From NCBI GenBank assembly GCA_018340805.1, contig JACMZG010001913.1, forward strand, positions 8,034,866-8,098,865: a stretch of DNA of 64,000 nucleotides, in the 5' to 3' direction. Shown piece after piece: positions 10,040-20,689 of this stretch. A program made the translations under genes and the position numbers. Source of the stretch: Microvelia longipes. Taxonomy: Eukaryota > Arthropoda > Insecta > Hemiptera > Veliidae. Each line of letters begins with the position of its first letter. The first letter of the stretch is position 1. The notes below the pieces were generated by a model. The model searched no databases, had not been told where the DNA came from, and was given only the letters and a program-made list of their open reading frames with translations.

Positions 10040-10127
10040 TACCACGGACCTTCAAAGAGTCAACAACCCTCTCTCGTGAAAATATAAAAATTTCTTCTCC
10101 TCCAAGGATACAAAGTAAAGCTCAAAA

Positions 10128-11333
10128 ATGAGGTGCTAAATTTAAGTGAACACCCGAATTTGACGAATCTCGATCGAGAGTATGAAATATCACTCTCAAT
10201 TATCCGTACGCAACTCAAAGCTAGACGCCGGAGAAGAGATACGGATTCGGTACAACTCCAAGACATTTATACGCTTCGAGTGAAAGTTTTATATATTTGG
10301 AACTATCATTTTAAAAGAAGGAGGAAAACGGCACCGGCGAAGCACAGACTTATCAACAACGCATTCCCGTTTTTATTCGACGAGATCCGGTATGAAATTT
10401 GTGGAGTTGAGATTGATAAAGTCAGAAACCCCGGAATGACTTCGACTCTAAAAGGGATTGCATCTCACGCGCCTATATCGTATTCCTTAACAAATATGGA
10501 TGGACAATACCCTTCATGAATACAAGAAGAATCATCCACCGGTACAACGTTTGTCTACCTTTATCCTCGTTACTCGGATTCGCGGAAGATTACCGAAAAG
10601 TTTTTGATAAACGTAAAGCAAGAGCTAATTTGGTAAGAGCGAGAAACGATTCAAATTGCTTTGTACAGCATGTTCCGTACGTCGATACGGATGCACGGCA
10701 GAAGTTCGCGAGAAATTAAAATTGAACTACTATCGCTTGTTGGAAAATACCTTACGTTTCGGTTAACGAAGTTCAAAACTAAATTTAATTAATTATTTAA
10801 AAAACAGAAAAAATAATTTCTCTCCATTTCCGAGCGTGGGATATGCACGAGTATCCGCTATTACCTACGTCAAACCGACAAGTATGGTCGATTAAAACTT
10901 TCGACTCAACTCGAGAAACCGCGATTTTTAATTTTAGCCTTTCAAAAAGGGTAGAAATAACGTCGTCGATAAGGCATCCAGTTGTTTCGATCACTGCGAT
11001 TTGACAAATGTCAAAGCTTATCTCAATTCACGAGGTGTTCCCCTACGAGATCTAAATTTAAAATTCTCCCAATAAATTTGCTTTATGTACCGCATGTACG
11101 CGGCGTTTCAAACCGTCGTACAACACTTATCAGAGTCTACCGTACGTATCCTTTACAGATTTTAAGAATAAATGTCCTGTTGTAATCATTGATTGTTCGA
11201 ACAATCAGAGTCTATCAAAAAGGGTCCGGTAGATGTCAGATTAGAATTTGAATCTGAAAAAGATTTCCCGGCAATACTACCGCGTACTGTCTATTGTTAC
11301 ACGATAATTTGTTCAGTACAACCCTCTGACTAG
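10128..11333 (+). CDS. probable major capsid protein of the element (frameshifted)
   Basis: About 400 codons after the strong promoter at 10004-10039. ATG 10128 meets a stop at once; a one-base shift leads into the long frame from 10133. Recognisable blocks are NNAFPFLFDEIRYE with GVEIDK (10342-10428), YNVCLPLSSLLGFAEDY (10540-10590), an FRAWDMHEYP-like block near 10828, and a C-terminal block with VDVRLEFE near 11230-11260, ending TAG 11331-11333. These blocks match, from memory, the conserved uncharacterised/capsid-like protein found beside PolB in arthropod Polintons. The jelly-roll fold was not tested. At least five frame changes. Confidence 0.55.
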
Positions 11334-11375
11334 CATTGTGCATAAAATGACATGAATAGACATGTCTGGTCGAGG

Positions 11376-11391
11376 GGTGGGGGGGGGGGGG
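11376..11391 (+). repeat. poly(G) run upstream of last promoter
   Basis: A G-rich run (GGGGTGG followed by about 11 G) sits immediately before the TATA box at 11396. It is unusual in this AT-rich setting and a possible G-quadruplex or length-error site. Confidence 0.6.
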
Positions 11392-11395
11392 TATG

Positions 11396-11430
11396 TATAA
11401 ATAAAGAAAGCCAAGCAATAATAAATCAGT
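11396..11430 (+). promoter_or_regulatory. core promoter of the last small ORF
   Basis: TATAAATA at 11396-11403 and TCAGT at 11426-11430. The presumed +1 A at 11428 gives the same 32-base spacing as the ATPase, protease and capsid promoters. Confidence 0.5.
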
Positions 11431-11440
11431 ATTGCGCAAG

Positions 11441-11650
11441 ATGTCGACCATTTACCATCTAAGTGACGGTAAAAAAGTATTTGTGTTAGTTAAAGGTATA
11501 GCTTTTTTTGAGATTAGAACATGGTAAAAGAAGTGTAAACATTCACATGTCCGATTTTGAGATGTTGAGATCCGCGAAAATGAAATTGATAATTATTTTG
11601 TAAAACGTAGTAAAGAAGATGTACAAACTTGATCAAAAATTTGGTTAATA
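11441..11650 (+). CDS. small unidentified protein after the capsid gene (frameshifted)
   Basis: ATG 11441 lies 13 bases after the initiator. The first frame gives MSTIYHLSDGKKVFVLVKG and about ten more residues before a stop near 11525. Amino-acid-like sequence without stops continues in a neighbouring frame at 11515-11590 and again to about 11640 with acidic and basic residues. About 65 codons in all. A short beta-strand-rich nucleic-acid-binding protein is one possibility, but no family was recognised with confidence. The promoter in front of it is the best argument that it is a gene. Confidence 0.4.
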
Positions 11651-11887
11651 AAAGTAGATTGGTTAATCCTAAATTTCACGGACGTCAAGTAATTATTCGT
11701 CCAATTTTTCGTATGAAGAAGATAAAATATTTGTTGTGTTGTTTTAAAAAAAACCAGAGTGGGATTTATTTCGAGTTTATTCTAGAGTTTAATCATATGT
11801 TAAATAGCCTTACACTCATGTCTCAGCAGCTGCCGCAAATACGAGATGGAACTCTAGTATGGCGAAAGCGTGCCATAATTGGGTCCC

Positions 11888-12042
11888 GGCGTGGCAATAG
11901 CGTCCCGTAAACCCATAGAGGGTTCCTGGCGTGGCATGCGACCCGTAAACCCTCAAAGCGGTCCCTGGCGTGGCATAGCGACCCGTAAACCGCATTATTC
12001 CATCTTTTAAGGTCACTGGCGTGGCATACGTCCCGTAAACCT
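11888..12042 (+). repeat. four-copy repeat with GGCGTGGCA and CCCGTAAACC motifs
   Basis: Four units, each GGCGTGGCATAGCGACCCGTAAACC-like, start at about 11888, 11927, 11967 and 12018 with spacers of differing length. Its GC content is well above its surroundings. It lies just past the last gene and may be near the element's right end. Confidence 0.6.
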
Positions 12043-12050
12043 ATAGGCGC

Positions 12051-13215
12051 TAAAAGATGTAAGTGTTTGTGTAAAAATACGGTTAGAAAAAAAAATATAA
12101 AAAATACAACAAAAAAAAATAAAAAATATAAAAAAAAAAAAAAAACCAAACAAAAATTAAAAATATAAAAATACAAAAAAAAAATATATAGAGGCATATT
12201 TTTTAAAAGGATGGTCGCCATAGTACAGTGCGAGACGGGCACTGACACCTTCCCGATGTGTCTCCACCTTGACGTGTGGGAAGGCTTTTTACTAAGAGAG
12301 ACACTTGATAATCTAGGGTGGTCTAACTACATCACACCTACAATCATCCTGCTTCTACCTGGGACCAATTTTATGCAAGCATATTTAATGTTACTGTTAT
12401 TACACTATGCAAAGCAAAAGAGGGGGGGGGGGGTTATAAAGAGATGGTTGAGGAGAGGCGGTGGAGGAGGGTGGAGGAGGTGGTGGAGAGGTGTGGAGGT
12501 GGTGGGAGGTGGTGTGAGGAGGTGGCGGTTCTCGGATCGGCCTTTTTGCCCCTACTTGTGTGATAATTTCAGCTCGATCTTAACGTTTAGTGTGTTGTTA
12601 TTGATGTAAGGTTAATCTTAAAAATATTTTGTGATAAAGCCTGAAGATGACAACAGAGCTAGTCGAAATATATATCGCAAATTATAATAATAATTTGTGT
12701 CTCTCTAATATTGTAGAACTAAAACCTATAGTTTTATACTATTTGTACAATAATGTGGAAGTTCTACAAACTTAATAGTGAAACAGAAACTTCATTGATT
12801 TTTAAATCTTCTTTTTCTCTATTATAATTTCAACAACTAAACAATTTAAATTTTCGTTTATTGCTCGAATTCATCCGCTAAATTTAAAAATTACCCAGAA
12901 CGAGAAAATGTTTAAACAATAAAAAAAGATATATCTTAAAGAGGATTTTAGTTTCAACGGCCCCAATTCCTCCCGCCCCCGGCACTCTAAGGAATATAAA
13001 CAAGTTGAGAGGCATATTACCAATATTTTACATCTCATATATATTTATGATATTTTTTCTCTTAGGGTTTTTCTTCAGGGTTTAGTATTTTCACTTTATG
13101 TATCTTGTGGTTTCGTTTCTAAAGAAGTCTAAAGATCGGTGACAATATTGGTTATTGAAAATATTTTATGATAAGAATCTTATTTTTATCGTTTTTAATA
13201 ATGCAAATTTATAGG
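12051..13215. other. no gene; AT-rich with one purine tract
   Basis: A-rich runs at 12090-12190. At 12420-12530 a purine-rich GGAGG/GGTGG tract begins with about 12 G. At 12640-12675 there is a CTGAAGATGAC / GTCGAAA motif pair of the sort often seen near transposon ends; a related pair occurs at 62.6-62.7 kb. No coding signal recognised. Confidence 0.5.
12420..12535 (+). repeat. GGAGG/GGTGG purine-rich microsatellite
   Basis: Imperfect repeats of GGAGG, GGTGG and GTGGAGG after a poly(G) run. Possible G-quadruplex former. The long open frame here is a by-product of stop-poor composition. Confidence 0.7.
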
Positions 13216-13219
13216 TAAA

Positions 13220-14042
13220 AAAATTGGGTACGGGGAATCTCGGAACATTTCCTCATTACATCGGATTCGCTACGATCGTCCTCCCAGATTTGGACTCGCT
13301 TCGCTCGTCCTCAGAAGTACAAGTCGTTAAATTTATACTGCAACACGTCTTCGGACTCGCTTCGCTCGTCCTCAGATAGTAAATACATTCGTTTCATTCC
13401 CAGTGGTCATTTATCCAGGCACTAAACACGCTTGATGCTGCTTAACTTTTATGATCTACCACAAATCATAGATATACATGTTGTATTATAACGAAACGTA
13501 GTACAATTATTTATTACGTCAAAGGGTTCACTTGTACTCAATTTCAACTTAATTGGAATATTTTCCGATTTTTTAAAATTTAAAAAAAACGTACACAAGT
13601 CATTTAAAAAAAATTTGACTAATGCTAATAATGAGATGAAACTTAACACATATGTTACTTCTATACATGTCTACATGCATGTCAAATTTCAATCAGATCG
13701 CGTCATTTTTCCGTGTTTTATGATTTTTCGAAATTTTGTTGAGTCATTATTAAGGTTTAATGACTTCATTAAAAAAAATATTTTCCGAATAGCACAACTA
13801 CAGCGTTAGACTGATTTTTGTAAAAAATTTCAACTCTCTAGCATAAATACACTGGGCCCTATGATGATACCAGACACACACACATACACACACACATACT
13901 GAAAGACAACTTTGTGAAAACCACTCAGATGACCTTAAAAACGCCTGAAACGGATAATTCCGGTGACATCCCTGTTTCGGATTTTTTTGCAAACACAATA
14001 CTATTCCTACATACCTACGGTATAAATGAGGAAAAGTAAAAA
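13220..14042 (+). repeat. family B interspersed repeat, long copy
   Basis: Starts GGGTACGGGG..CTCGGAAC and carries three GACTCGCTTCGCTCGTCCTC-like motifs. Later sections have CTGCTTAACTTTTATGATCT, a CA-rich stretch (13874-13900), and a terminal CTACGGTATAAATGAGGAAAAG segment. The same blocks in the same order are found at seven other main places in the window on both strands. No coding capacity seen. Confidence 0.7.
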
Positions 14043-14044
14043 TA

Positions 14045-14395
14045 TGTCTACTTTGGAGTAACTCTTACGTTTTAGGATGATATAATAGTAAACTAGTGAA
14101 ACAATAAGATACGCAATCTAAAAGACGTTGATGAGTGGCCTACTGCAATGGGGTCACTATTGACTTTTAGGGAGCCCGATAGAACAATGGTGTCAAGCTA
14201 TGGTTGAGAAATGGTTTCAACTTTTAAGAAAAGATAATTTATAAAAGGAAGATGAGAGAAGGGATTCTAAAGCAAACAAAACCCAAGACGCCAATGTTGA
14301 AAAGACGCCAAGCCCTGATACGGCAAGTCTCGACACGGCAAGCCCCGAGATAGAATATATGGCTAATTGGGCACTTATAAGGAGTAACATCTGTA
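14045..14395. other. no gene seen
   Basis: Only a short direct repeat of ACGGCAAG(T/C)(C)CTCGA type at 14320-14350. Confidence 0.4.
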
Positions 14396-14399
14396 TTAC

Positions 14400-14670
14400 C
14401 TTAAATTCTGGCGCGGTAGTCCATATGCCGGGCGAAAAATGCGTGTTTCCGTGCTTAACATTCCATTTCTTGCTTAAGGATCCGGTTTATGCTTTATAAC
14501 TTGAGCTTACTTTATTATCAAGCACTACTCATAACTCGTTTTTAGTGTCTTTTTCAAAAGAAATGCGAATAATTAACCTGTTAGTTATACAAAATTATGC
14601 CTCTAAATTGGCAGTGCACAATAATTTGCACTGGATCTCAATCTTAGTGTTAATCTTTAAATTTTTTAGA
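14400..14670 (+). repeat. family C foldback element, left arm and centre only
   Basis: Left arm (CTGGCGCGGTAGTCC, GGGCGAAA, GCGTGTTTCCGTGCTTAAC) and centre (TATGCCTCTAAATTGGCAGT) are present. The right arm is cut after TTTCCTTTGCAAAA. Confidence 0.65.
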
Positions 14671-15914
14671 ACATTTCCTTTGCAAAATTGACTTCAAAAA
14701 GATTTCATTCGATTCAGCGCCCCAAAAGACATGAATGAGGATCTTTTTGCAGCAAAAGAAATAACCTTGAATTTTGAGATTTTTTTTAAAATTGAGCAAA
14801 CTGGGTTTATAGCGTCAGAGAAACGTCAATAGGGTTCGTGTCCTCCTTAAAGGTTAATAAAAAAACTTCAATAAAAAATACACAGGGCTCCTGAAAGCCT
14901 GTGCTCGAAAATGGTGTTTTAAGCCTATCAATGTATTAATATAGGGTATGCCCCTCTACAGTGTATCGTTTAGTTTAAAAATCCCCAAGGTCATAAGTAT
15001 TTTGGGGATTGACCAATCAGAAGCCGCTGCTTTTTTTCTACTTAAAAAGAAAAAAAAAATCCCTACCACAATAACAGCTGTAGGGGAAAAACCTTCTCCC
15101 GGCAATTGTCGCTTTGTTTGTGGTTCTTCTTTTGATTACATCGTTTTGAAACTACTTCAAATTAATCTTAAAAATTATATTTTAAAATAAAACTACACAA
15201 AAGAAATCAACACAAAAGAAAAAACATCGCCAAGAAATACGGGTAAAGTAACCTGATTTGTTTCATAGTTTTTCCCCGCTCCTCTTCTTGCAGAGATTAT
15301 TTTCTTAAGAATCAGGTGACTAAACTGAACTTCAAGATTTTTAAACTAAACGATAGCCTGTAGTCATAAATCTCTATGTTATAAACTATAACATTTAATG
15401 TTATACATTGGATAGTTTTTAAAGGTCATATTAGACCTACAATTTATAAATCAATGCAATGTAACTCTATTTCATTTCAACCTCTTTAACATTTCTTTGC
15501 TTTTATTTAATTATATTCTGAGTTTCCAAAAGATAACAAAATGAATAAATTAAAAATTGCAATATTTAAGTAAATTTAAATTATTCTAGTTTTTTTACTG
15601 TGTTGGCGTTTCGTCAGTAATGTTTTAAAATATACTTGGTTTTCCTTCTTTTAAAAGGAATTTTAGAAATGACATAAAAATATTGCTATGATTATATTGT
15701 AAATTATTTTTTTAAATAAATAAAACAATTTAAAACGATAATTTTATGTAAAAATGTTTTGTCAATTCATCATTAGGAATAATTGTAACCTCATTATTTT
15801 TACATCTCCTTTTAAGGAAATTTCCTTTAAATAACTTGGTAATGAAGTGGATGAGATGGCGGAATGGGACCCAAGAAGTTCTTAATGTCAGGAAGGATAA
15901 AGGTGAAGTTCATA
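14671..15914. other. no gene seen
   Basis: AT-rich sequence with A and T runs. TTTCATTCGATTCAGCG at about 14703-14719 is shared with the 149-bp repeat at 23.6-23.9 kb. Nothing else identifiable. Confidence 0.4.
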
Positions 15915-16034
<120 letters not shown>

Positions 16035-16124
16035 GAATAGAATAGAATAGCCATTTATTAGAAATATTAACATTAACAAATACAAAATATAAAAATAATA
16101 ATTTACTAATCACCGTAGCTGTGG

Positions 16125-16247
<123 letters not shown>

Positions 16248-16296
16248 GAAAGAAATTAGAGTACGTAAATAATAATAGTAAAATATTAATAATAAT

Positions 16297-16511
16297 AACT
16301 TACAGGTGGTGAAAAATGAGAGTTTTTTGACCAGTAGTCTTCTTCATTAGATTAGCGGGAGGTTCCCAGGTGACACAGTTCCTGTGAACAGTGACACAGG
16401 TGACACAATCACCTAGGGAACCTCCCGCTAATCTAGCTGAAAAAGACAACTCGTCGAAAATTTCTTAACTCCTACAAACTCTATTTTTCACCTCCTGTAA
16501 GTTTATTATGT
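16297..16511. mobile_element. MITE-like element with terminal and internal inverted repeats
   Basis: Ends are inverted: AACTTACAGGTGGTGAAAAA on the left against TTTTTCACCTCCTGTAAGTT on the right, followed by a further inverted ACTCT stretch. Inside is a perfect 19-bp inverted pair, AGATTAGCGGGAGGTTCCC and its complement, around a core with two GTGACACAG copies. Total about 210 bp. It lies between TA microsatellites. Target duplication not certain. Confidence 0.6.
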
Positions 16512-16584
16512 AATTTACTATTATTTTATAATAACAAATAGCACTTATTGACCATACCCATAACTTTATTATTTTATTATTTTT

Positions 16585-16712
16585 TATATTATATATATAT
16601 ATAATATATATATAAATATATATATATAATTATATTATATATATTATATATATAATATATAATATATATATATATATATATTATATAATATATATATATA
16701 ATATATATATAT
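16585..16712. repeat. TA-rich microsatellite
   Basis: Imperfect (TA)n with frequent AATA and ATTA breaks. Confidence 0.9.
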
Positions 16713-17685
16713 AACTTCTGGCAACATTTAGGGTTAACATAAAACCCGAAATAAAAATGTTTTAATGGATTCATACGTTAAGGGATAAAAGTCAAAGAAA
16801 CTTAGTGATAAATTATTAAACATTTTCACTTAACATTTGAGCGTAATTAACTGTTTCGAATTTAAATGTTCTAACATTAAAGATTTGTGTAAGACAGAGC
16901 TCGCTTAAGTCGCTTTAAGCTTTATCTTGACTTTAACTTTGTCTACCTCCTGCCATTTGACTTTTAGATGAAAGATAAAAGCAACTTGAAAATTTTCTTT
17001 GGTTTCCATTTTATCTTTAAGAATAATTAAACAGTAAAATGAAGCATCTTTTAGTGATCGCTTGGTAAATATTGTAAGTATAAGATTTTCTTAATACCAT
17101 GGTGAAATTTGGTTTAACAGACTTTGTGTATTGTTTAATTTTTAAATTTCACTTTTCTTCTCTTATACCGTAGGTATAAGTCCAAGAACCAGGCCTAAAA
17201 ATGTGACTCATTTTGTACTTCAAAACCAAATTATACTAAAAATACACCTTATATTATGAAGGAAAATCATAGTTTGCCTATTCAGAGTAGAGCCTTTCAT
17301 ATAATTGCCCATGCTTAAAATTTTATAAAATCGAATAAAATCCAGTTTTTGTTGCAATAAGTGGTTCCCTGTCTGCACACGACTTGCAAAACATGAAGAC
17401 ACCATTTTTTAAAGCTGATGAAATTTCTTATAAAACGAGTATTTTTTTTGTCAAAGTCGGATGAATACAACTAAAGATTTATTATAAGATGTATTATTGT
17501 TCTAGTTGATTATAACTAGAACAACATCATAATTATCCGCTTTCTCAACGTAATGGGTTATTTTCATAATACTGTGTGTGTGTGTCTGTATCACGCATAA
17601 CTCACACTTTGTTAAAACCGGACAGTTAAATTTAAGATAAAAATCAGACTTTAGGTCTTGTTGTTCCGCCCGGAAGAAAACTAAG
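16713..17685. other. no gene; one hairpin
   Basis: A perfect 11-bp stem (TTGTTCTAGTT and complement, 6-base loop) lies at 17497-17524, and a short TG run near 17575. Nothing else recognised. Confidence 0.45.
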
Positions 17686-17689
17686 CTAA

Positions 17690-18205
17690 ACTGAACTGAC
17701 TAAGCTTAAAGATAAGTAACTAAGCATTAAACTAGTGCAATAATAGTGCGTACTTCTAATTTAGAGGCATAGTTGTACAACCAACTGGAAATTATGCGCA
17801 TTTCCTTTGAAAAATACAGCCAAAATGAATTACGAGCAGTGCTTGACAATTGAGTAACTGCTTAGGTTCTAAAGCATGAACCGGAACCTTAAGCAAGAAA
17901 TTGGTTGTTAAGCACGGAAACACGCATTCTAAATTAAATTCGCCCGTCAGCGGACCACCGCGTCGGAATTATTTATTTAGTAGTTGTAAACTTATATAAA
18001 AAGCACGGAAACACGCATCAAAGGAAATTCGCCCGACAGCGGACCACCGCGTCGGAATTATTTATTTAGTAGTTGTAAACTTATATAATGTAAAAAACTA
18101 AAAAATTATCATTCCAACCAGGATTGTTGTTAAGCACGGAAACACCCGTCCAAAGGAAATTTGCCCGACATGCGGACCACCGCGCCAGATTTTTTTTACT
18201 TTACT
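17690..18205 (-). repeat. family C foldback element, one arm with three terminal subrepeats
   Basis: Centre (17740-17790) and one arm in inverse orientation. The outer end has three tandem units, each with a GCACGGAAACACGC..GAAATTCGCCCGACAGCGGACCACCGCG-type core (given here in pieces), separated by TTATTTAGTAGTTGTAAAC spacers. Tandem subrepeats in the arms are typical of Foldback-type transposons. Confidence 0.65.
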
Positions 18206-20305
18206 ATAAAAAATGTTCTACAGTCATTAGTAAGGTTAGAGATTCCCTATCTCTCTAACCCTAACTCTGGACAATATCTAGGGTATGTACCGACTCTAGC
18301 ATAGAGTATACATAGCACTTAGAGATGGTTGTGAAATAATGCGTACTGAAGCCGTGCTCCGACCTCACATTTTCACAATATATTAACCTAGAAAAATTAA
18401 TATCACTAATACAAGTAACCTTATACGAGGTCTTTTTAATTAAAACCATATTTCATTTTTATTAAAAAGAAAAGATTTAATATTTTCGCAGGTTTCCTTT
18501 GTTTATCCTGTTGTGGAAGAGGGAAAAATATTGTGGATTTCTACAACTAATTGGATAATATTGTGGATTATTTGACTAATTGGATCAAACAAATAATTAA
18601 AGACTAAAAAAATAAGAGATTAAAAAACAGTTCGTGAATTAAGGTGTAGTTTAACCTTTTTAATAAGGAGTTTAGAGGACTAAAAACTAGCAGCTGAATT
18701 GGAGCCCATAGATGAAAGAAAGATCCAATCCAATTGTTTACTAAGCCAATTGACCCAGTCTGGGTTTATAGGGTTTCAATTGTACGCGGAATTGGATTCT
18801 GTTTCGTCTGATGCACAAGTTTGCATGCACGATTCCGTTTGCTAAATTTCCTACACGAGCTAAATACAACATAAGCTTTATGTTTTAACCTTATTTTTAT
18901 ATAAACATAAGTTAGTTGTTAAACCTAACAAAGTTCTGCGGGTTGGTAAATAGTCGACAGGATATGAAAAACTATTTTATAATATCAAGTCACGTTTATA
19001 TATCTTCAATATGTTTACCAATCAATATTTATTTGTTGTCTACATTTACATTACTTACATTTAAATCGTAATTATCTAAATTTTCTTTGTTTAGTTGCTA
19101 TTTAATCATTTATCAGTTTATAAATTGCGATGCTAGATGCTGAATTAATTTAACACTATATTGATATAATTTAATCGCTGAGAGTTTCTCTCTCTCTCTC
19201 TCTAAATTATTGTAAAATAACTGAATTTCCTGTAAATTTCAGTTTAGTCTCTGTATTTCAACCCTACATTCATAAAGCAGGAATGTGCTCTTATATTGGA
19301 CACTCCAACTTATTTATGATCTCTCCTATATCCGTCCTATATCCGTCTTTCCACTTTTCATTTAGAGAATCTAAACCCCTTTGTAAAGGAATTTCATGAG
19401 GGATCTACGTTTCCATCAATATTATATAACTTAGCACATGTCCTAGAGTTGTCCTCACTTCAAATTTAATATTTCCACAAATTTAATACTGCTGGTTAAA
19501 TAACAGAATTGGAGTTATTTAAATCGTATCTATTAATAAAAACGTTCATGAAACTTTTTGCATACTTTTTTCATACTATATGCATGAAACTCTATACTTG
19601 GAATTATAAAAATTCCAAATCGCACGTATTGGTTGTTAAAACTGCTTTATAGTTTTAGTTAAATTAATAAAAATAGTGAAGTCCTTTAAACATAAGCAAA
19701 TGGGGGACAGGTTAACTCACCAATATGATATGACTAATCTTAGAATAATACTAATATAGAAAGAGCATAGGACCGTAAACACAATGTATTTCCGCCGATT
19801 CTACAGCGGTTTACTGGTGGTCTTAAGTAGGGGTACCACCCTAACAACAAAACATTATTTTATAAATGTGTTATAAATATCCACTAATAAAGAAAGATCG
19901 TAAGCAACTCCTGAGGTGAAACCGAGGGAGGTAATTGCGCGAGCCGGGAAAATTGCATTTACTCCCAAGGTGTATACGCAGATTTTATTTGCAGACCTTG
20001 ATTTTATTTTTAATACGTTTTTGTTGTATTTTCTTTTTTTTGTTGGCTTGGACACCCTTAGAAATTTAGGGTATGCTGCCTCCTAAAAAATCAACAACAT
20101 TTTTGTTGTTCTAAACAACTTCTTTTGACCTGAAACGGATTTTGAGCCAACAAAACTCCTTTTTGGTCAAGTCGCCCAAATAAATTCAGGGTGCCACCTT
20201 TGGAAAAAATATCACAAAATTTATCGTCCATCTGTAATAAATTTAGAATACCACTCCTCTAAAAATTGATATAATTAGCTAAAATAACCCAATAATAGGA
20301 AACTT
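18206..20305. other. no gene seen
   Basis: A small hairpin GGTTAGAGA..TCTCTAACC at 18235-18262 and a short CT microsatellite at about 19188-19204. GGTCTTAAGTAGGGGTACCACCCTAAC at 19819-19845 recurs in variant form at about 26430-26457. Confidence 0.45.
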
Positions 20306-20309
20306 TTTT

Positions 20310-20415
20310 TAGTCCCAAGGGAGTGAAAAGTAACTTTTTACTCCCAATGGAGTGAATAGTAACTTTTTACTCCCAATGGAGTGAAAAGTAACTTTTTCTC
20401 CCTTGGAAGTGAAAT
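20310..20415 (+). repeat. 29-30-bp tandem repeat, about 4 copies
   Basis: Units of ACTCCCAATGGAGTGAAAAG plus TAACTTTTT. The ACTCCC-AATG-GAGT core is itself a small inverted repeat. Confidence 0.75.
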
Positions 20416-20689
20416 GTGCTTCTTTACTCTCTAAAAACTAGTCAATAAACTTTAAATTATACACTGTCTAGAGATAAAGATTATTAGATAATTATGTTAT
20501 ATTACAATCGGTCACCCGTCCAAATAGTGACTAGATTTGATATTTTACAGTACACTATTATTATTGGTTTATCTACGTTCTGTTACTAATCCAAAATCCT
20601 TCGCTCGTCCTCAGAATAATGAAGTTAACTAAAAATCTCCTGGGCTAACTTTGCTCTTTATCATATTAAAAATGAATGACAATCTTTTT

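Larger units (their letters stand above)
1..12050 (+). mobile_element. Polinton/Maverick (adintovirus-like) element, left end outside window
   Basis: A co-directional set of genes typical of Polintons is present: protein-primed family B DNA polymerase, packaging ATPase, retroviral-type integrase with chromodomain, adenain-like protease and a capsid-like protein. The combination is diagnostic of this virus-like transposon class. An ORF is already open at base 1, so the left terminus lies outside. No right terminal inverted repeat could be identified; the last element-like signal is the small ORF at 11441 and the tandem repeat ending near 12042. Frameshifts interrupt nearly every gene, through decay, base-calling error or both. 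The 2.1-kb internal duplication is probably an assembly artefact. Confidence 0.85.

Noticed and set aside
12211..12609. 132-codon plus-strand frame
   Set aside because: The second half is the GGAGG purine tract and the first half resembles no known protein.
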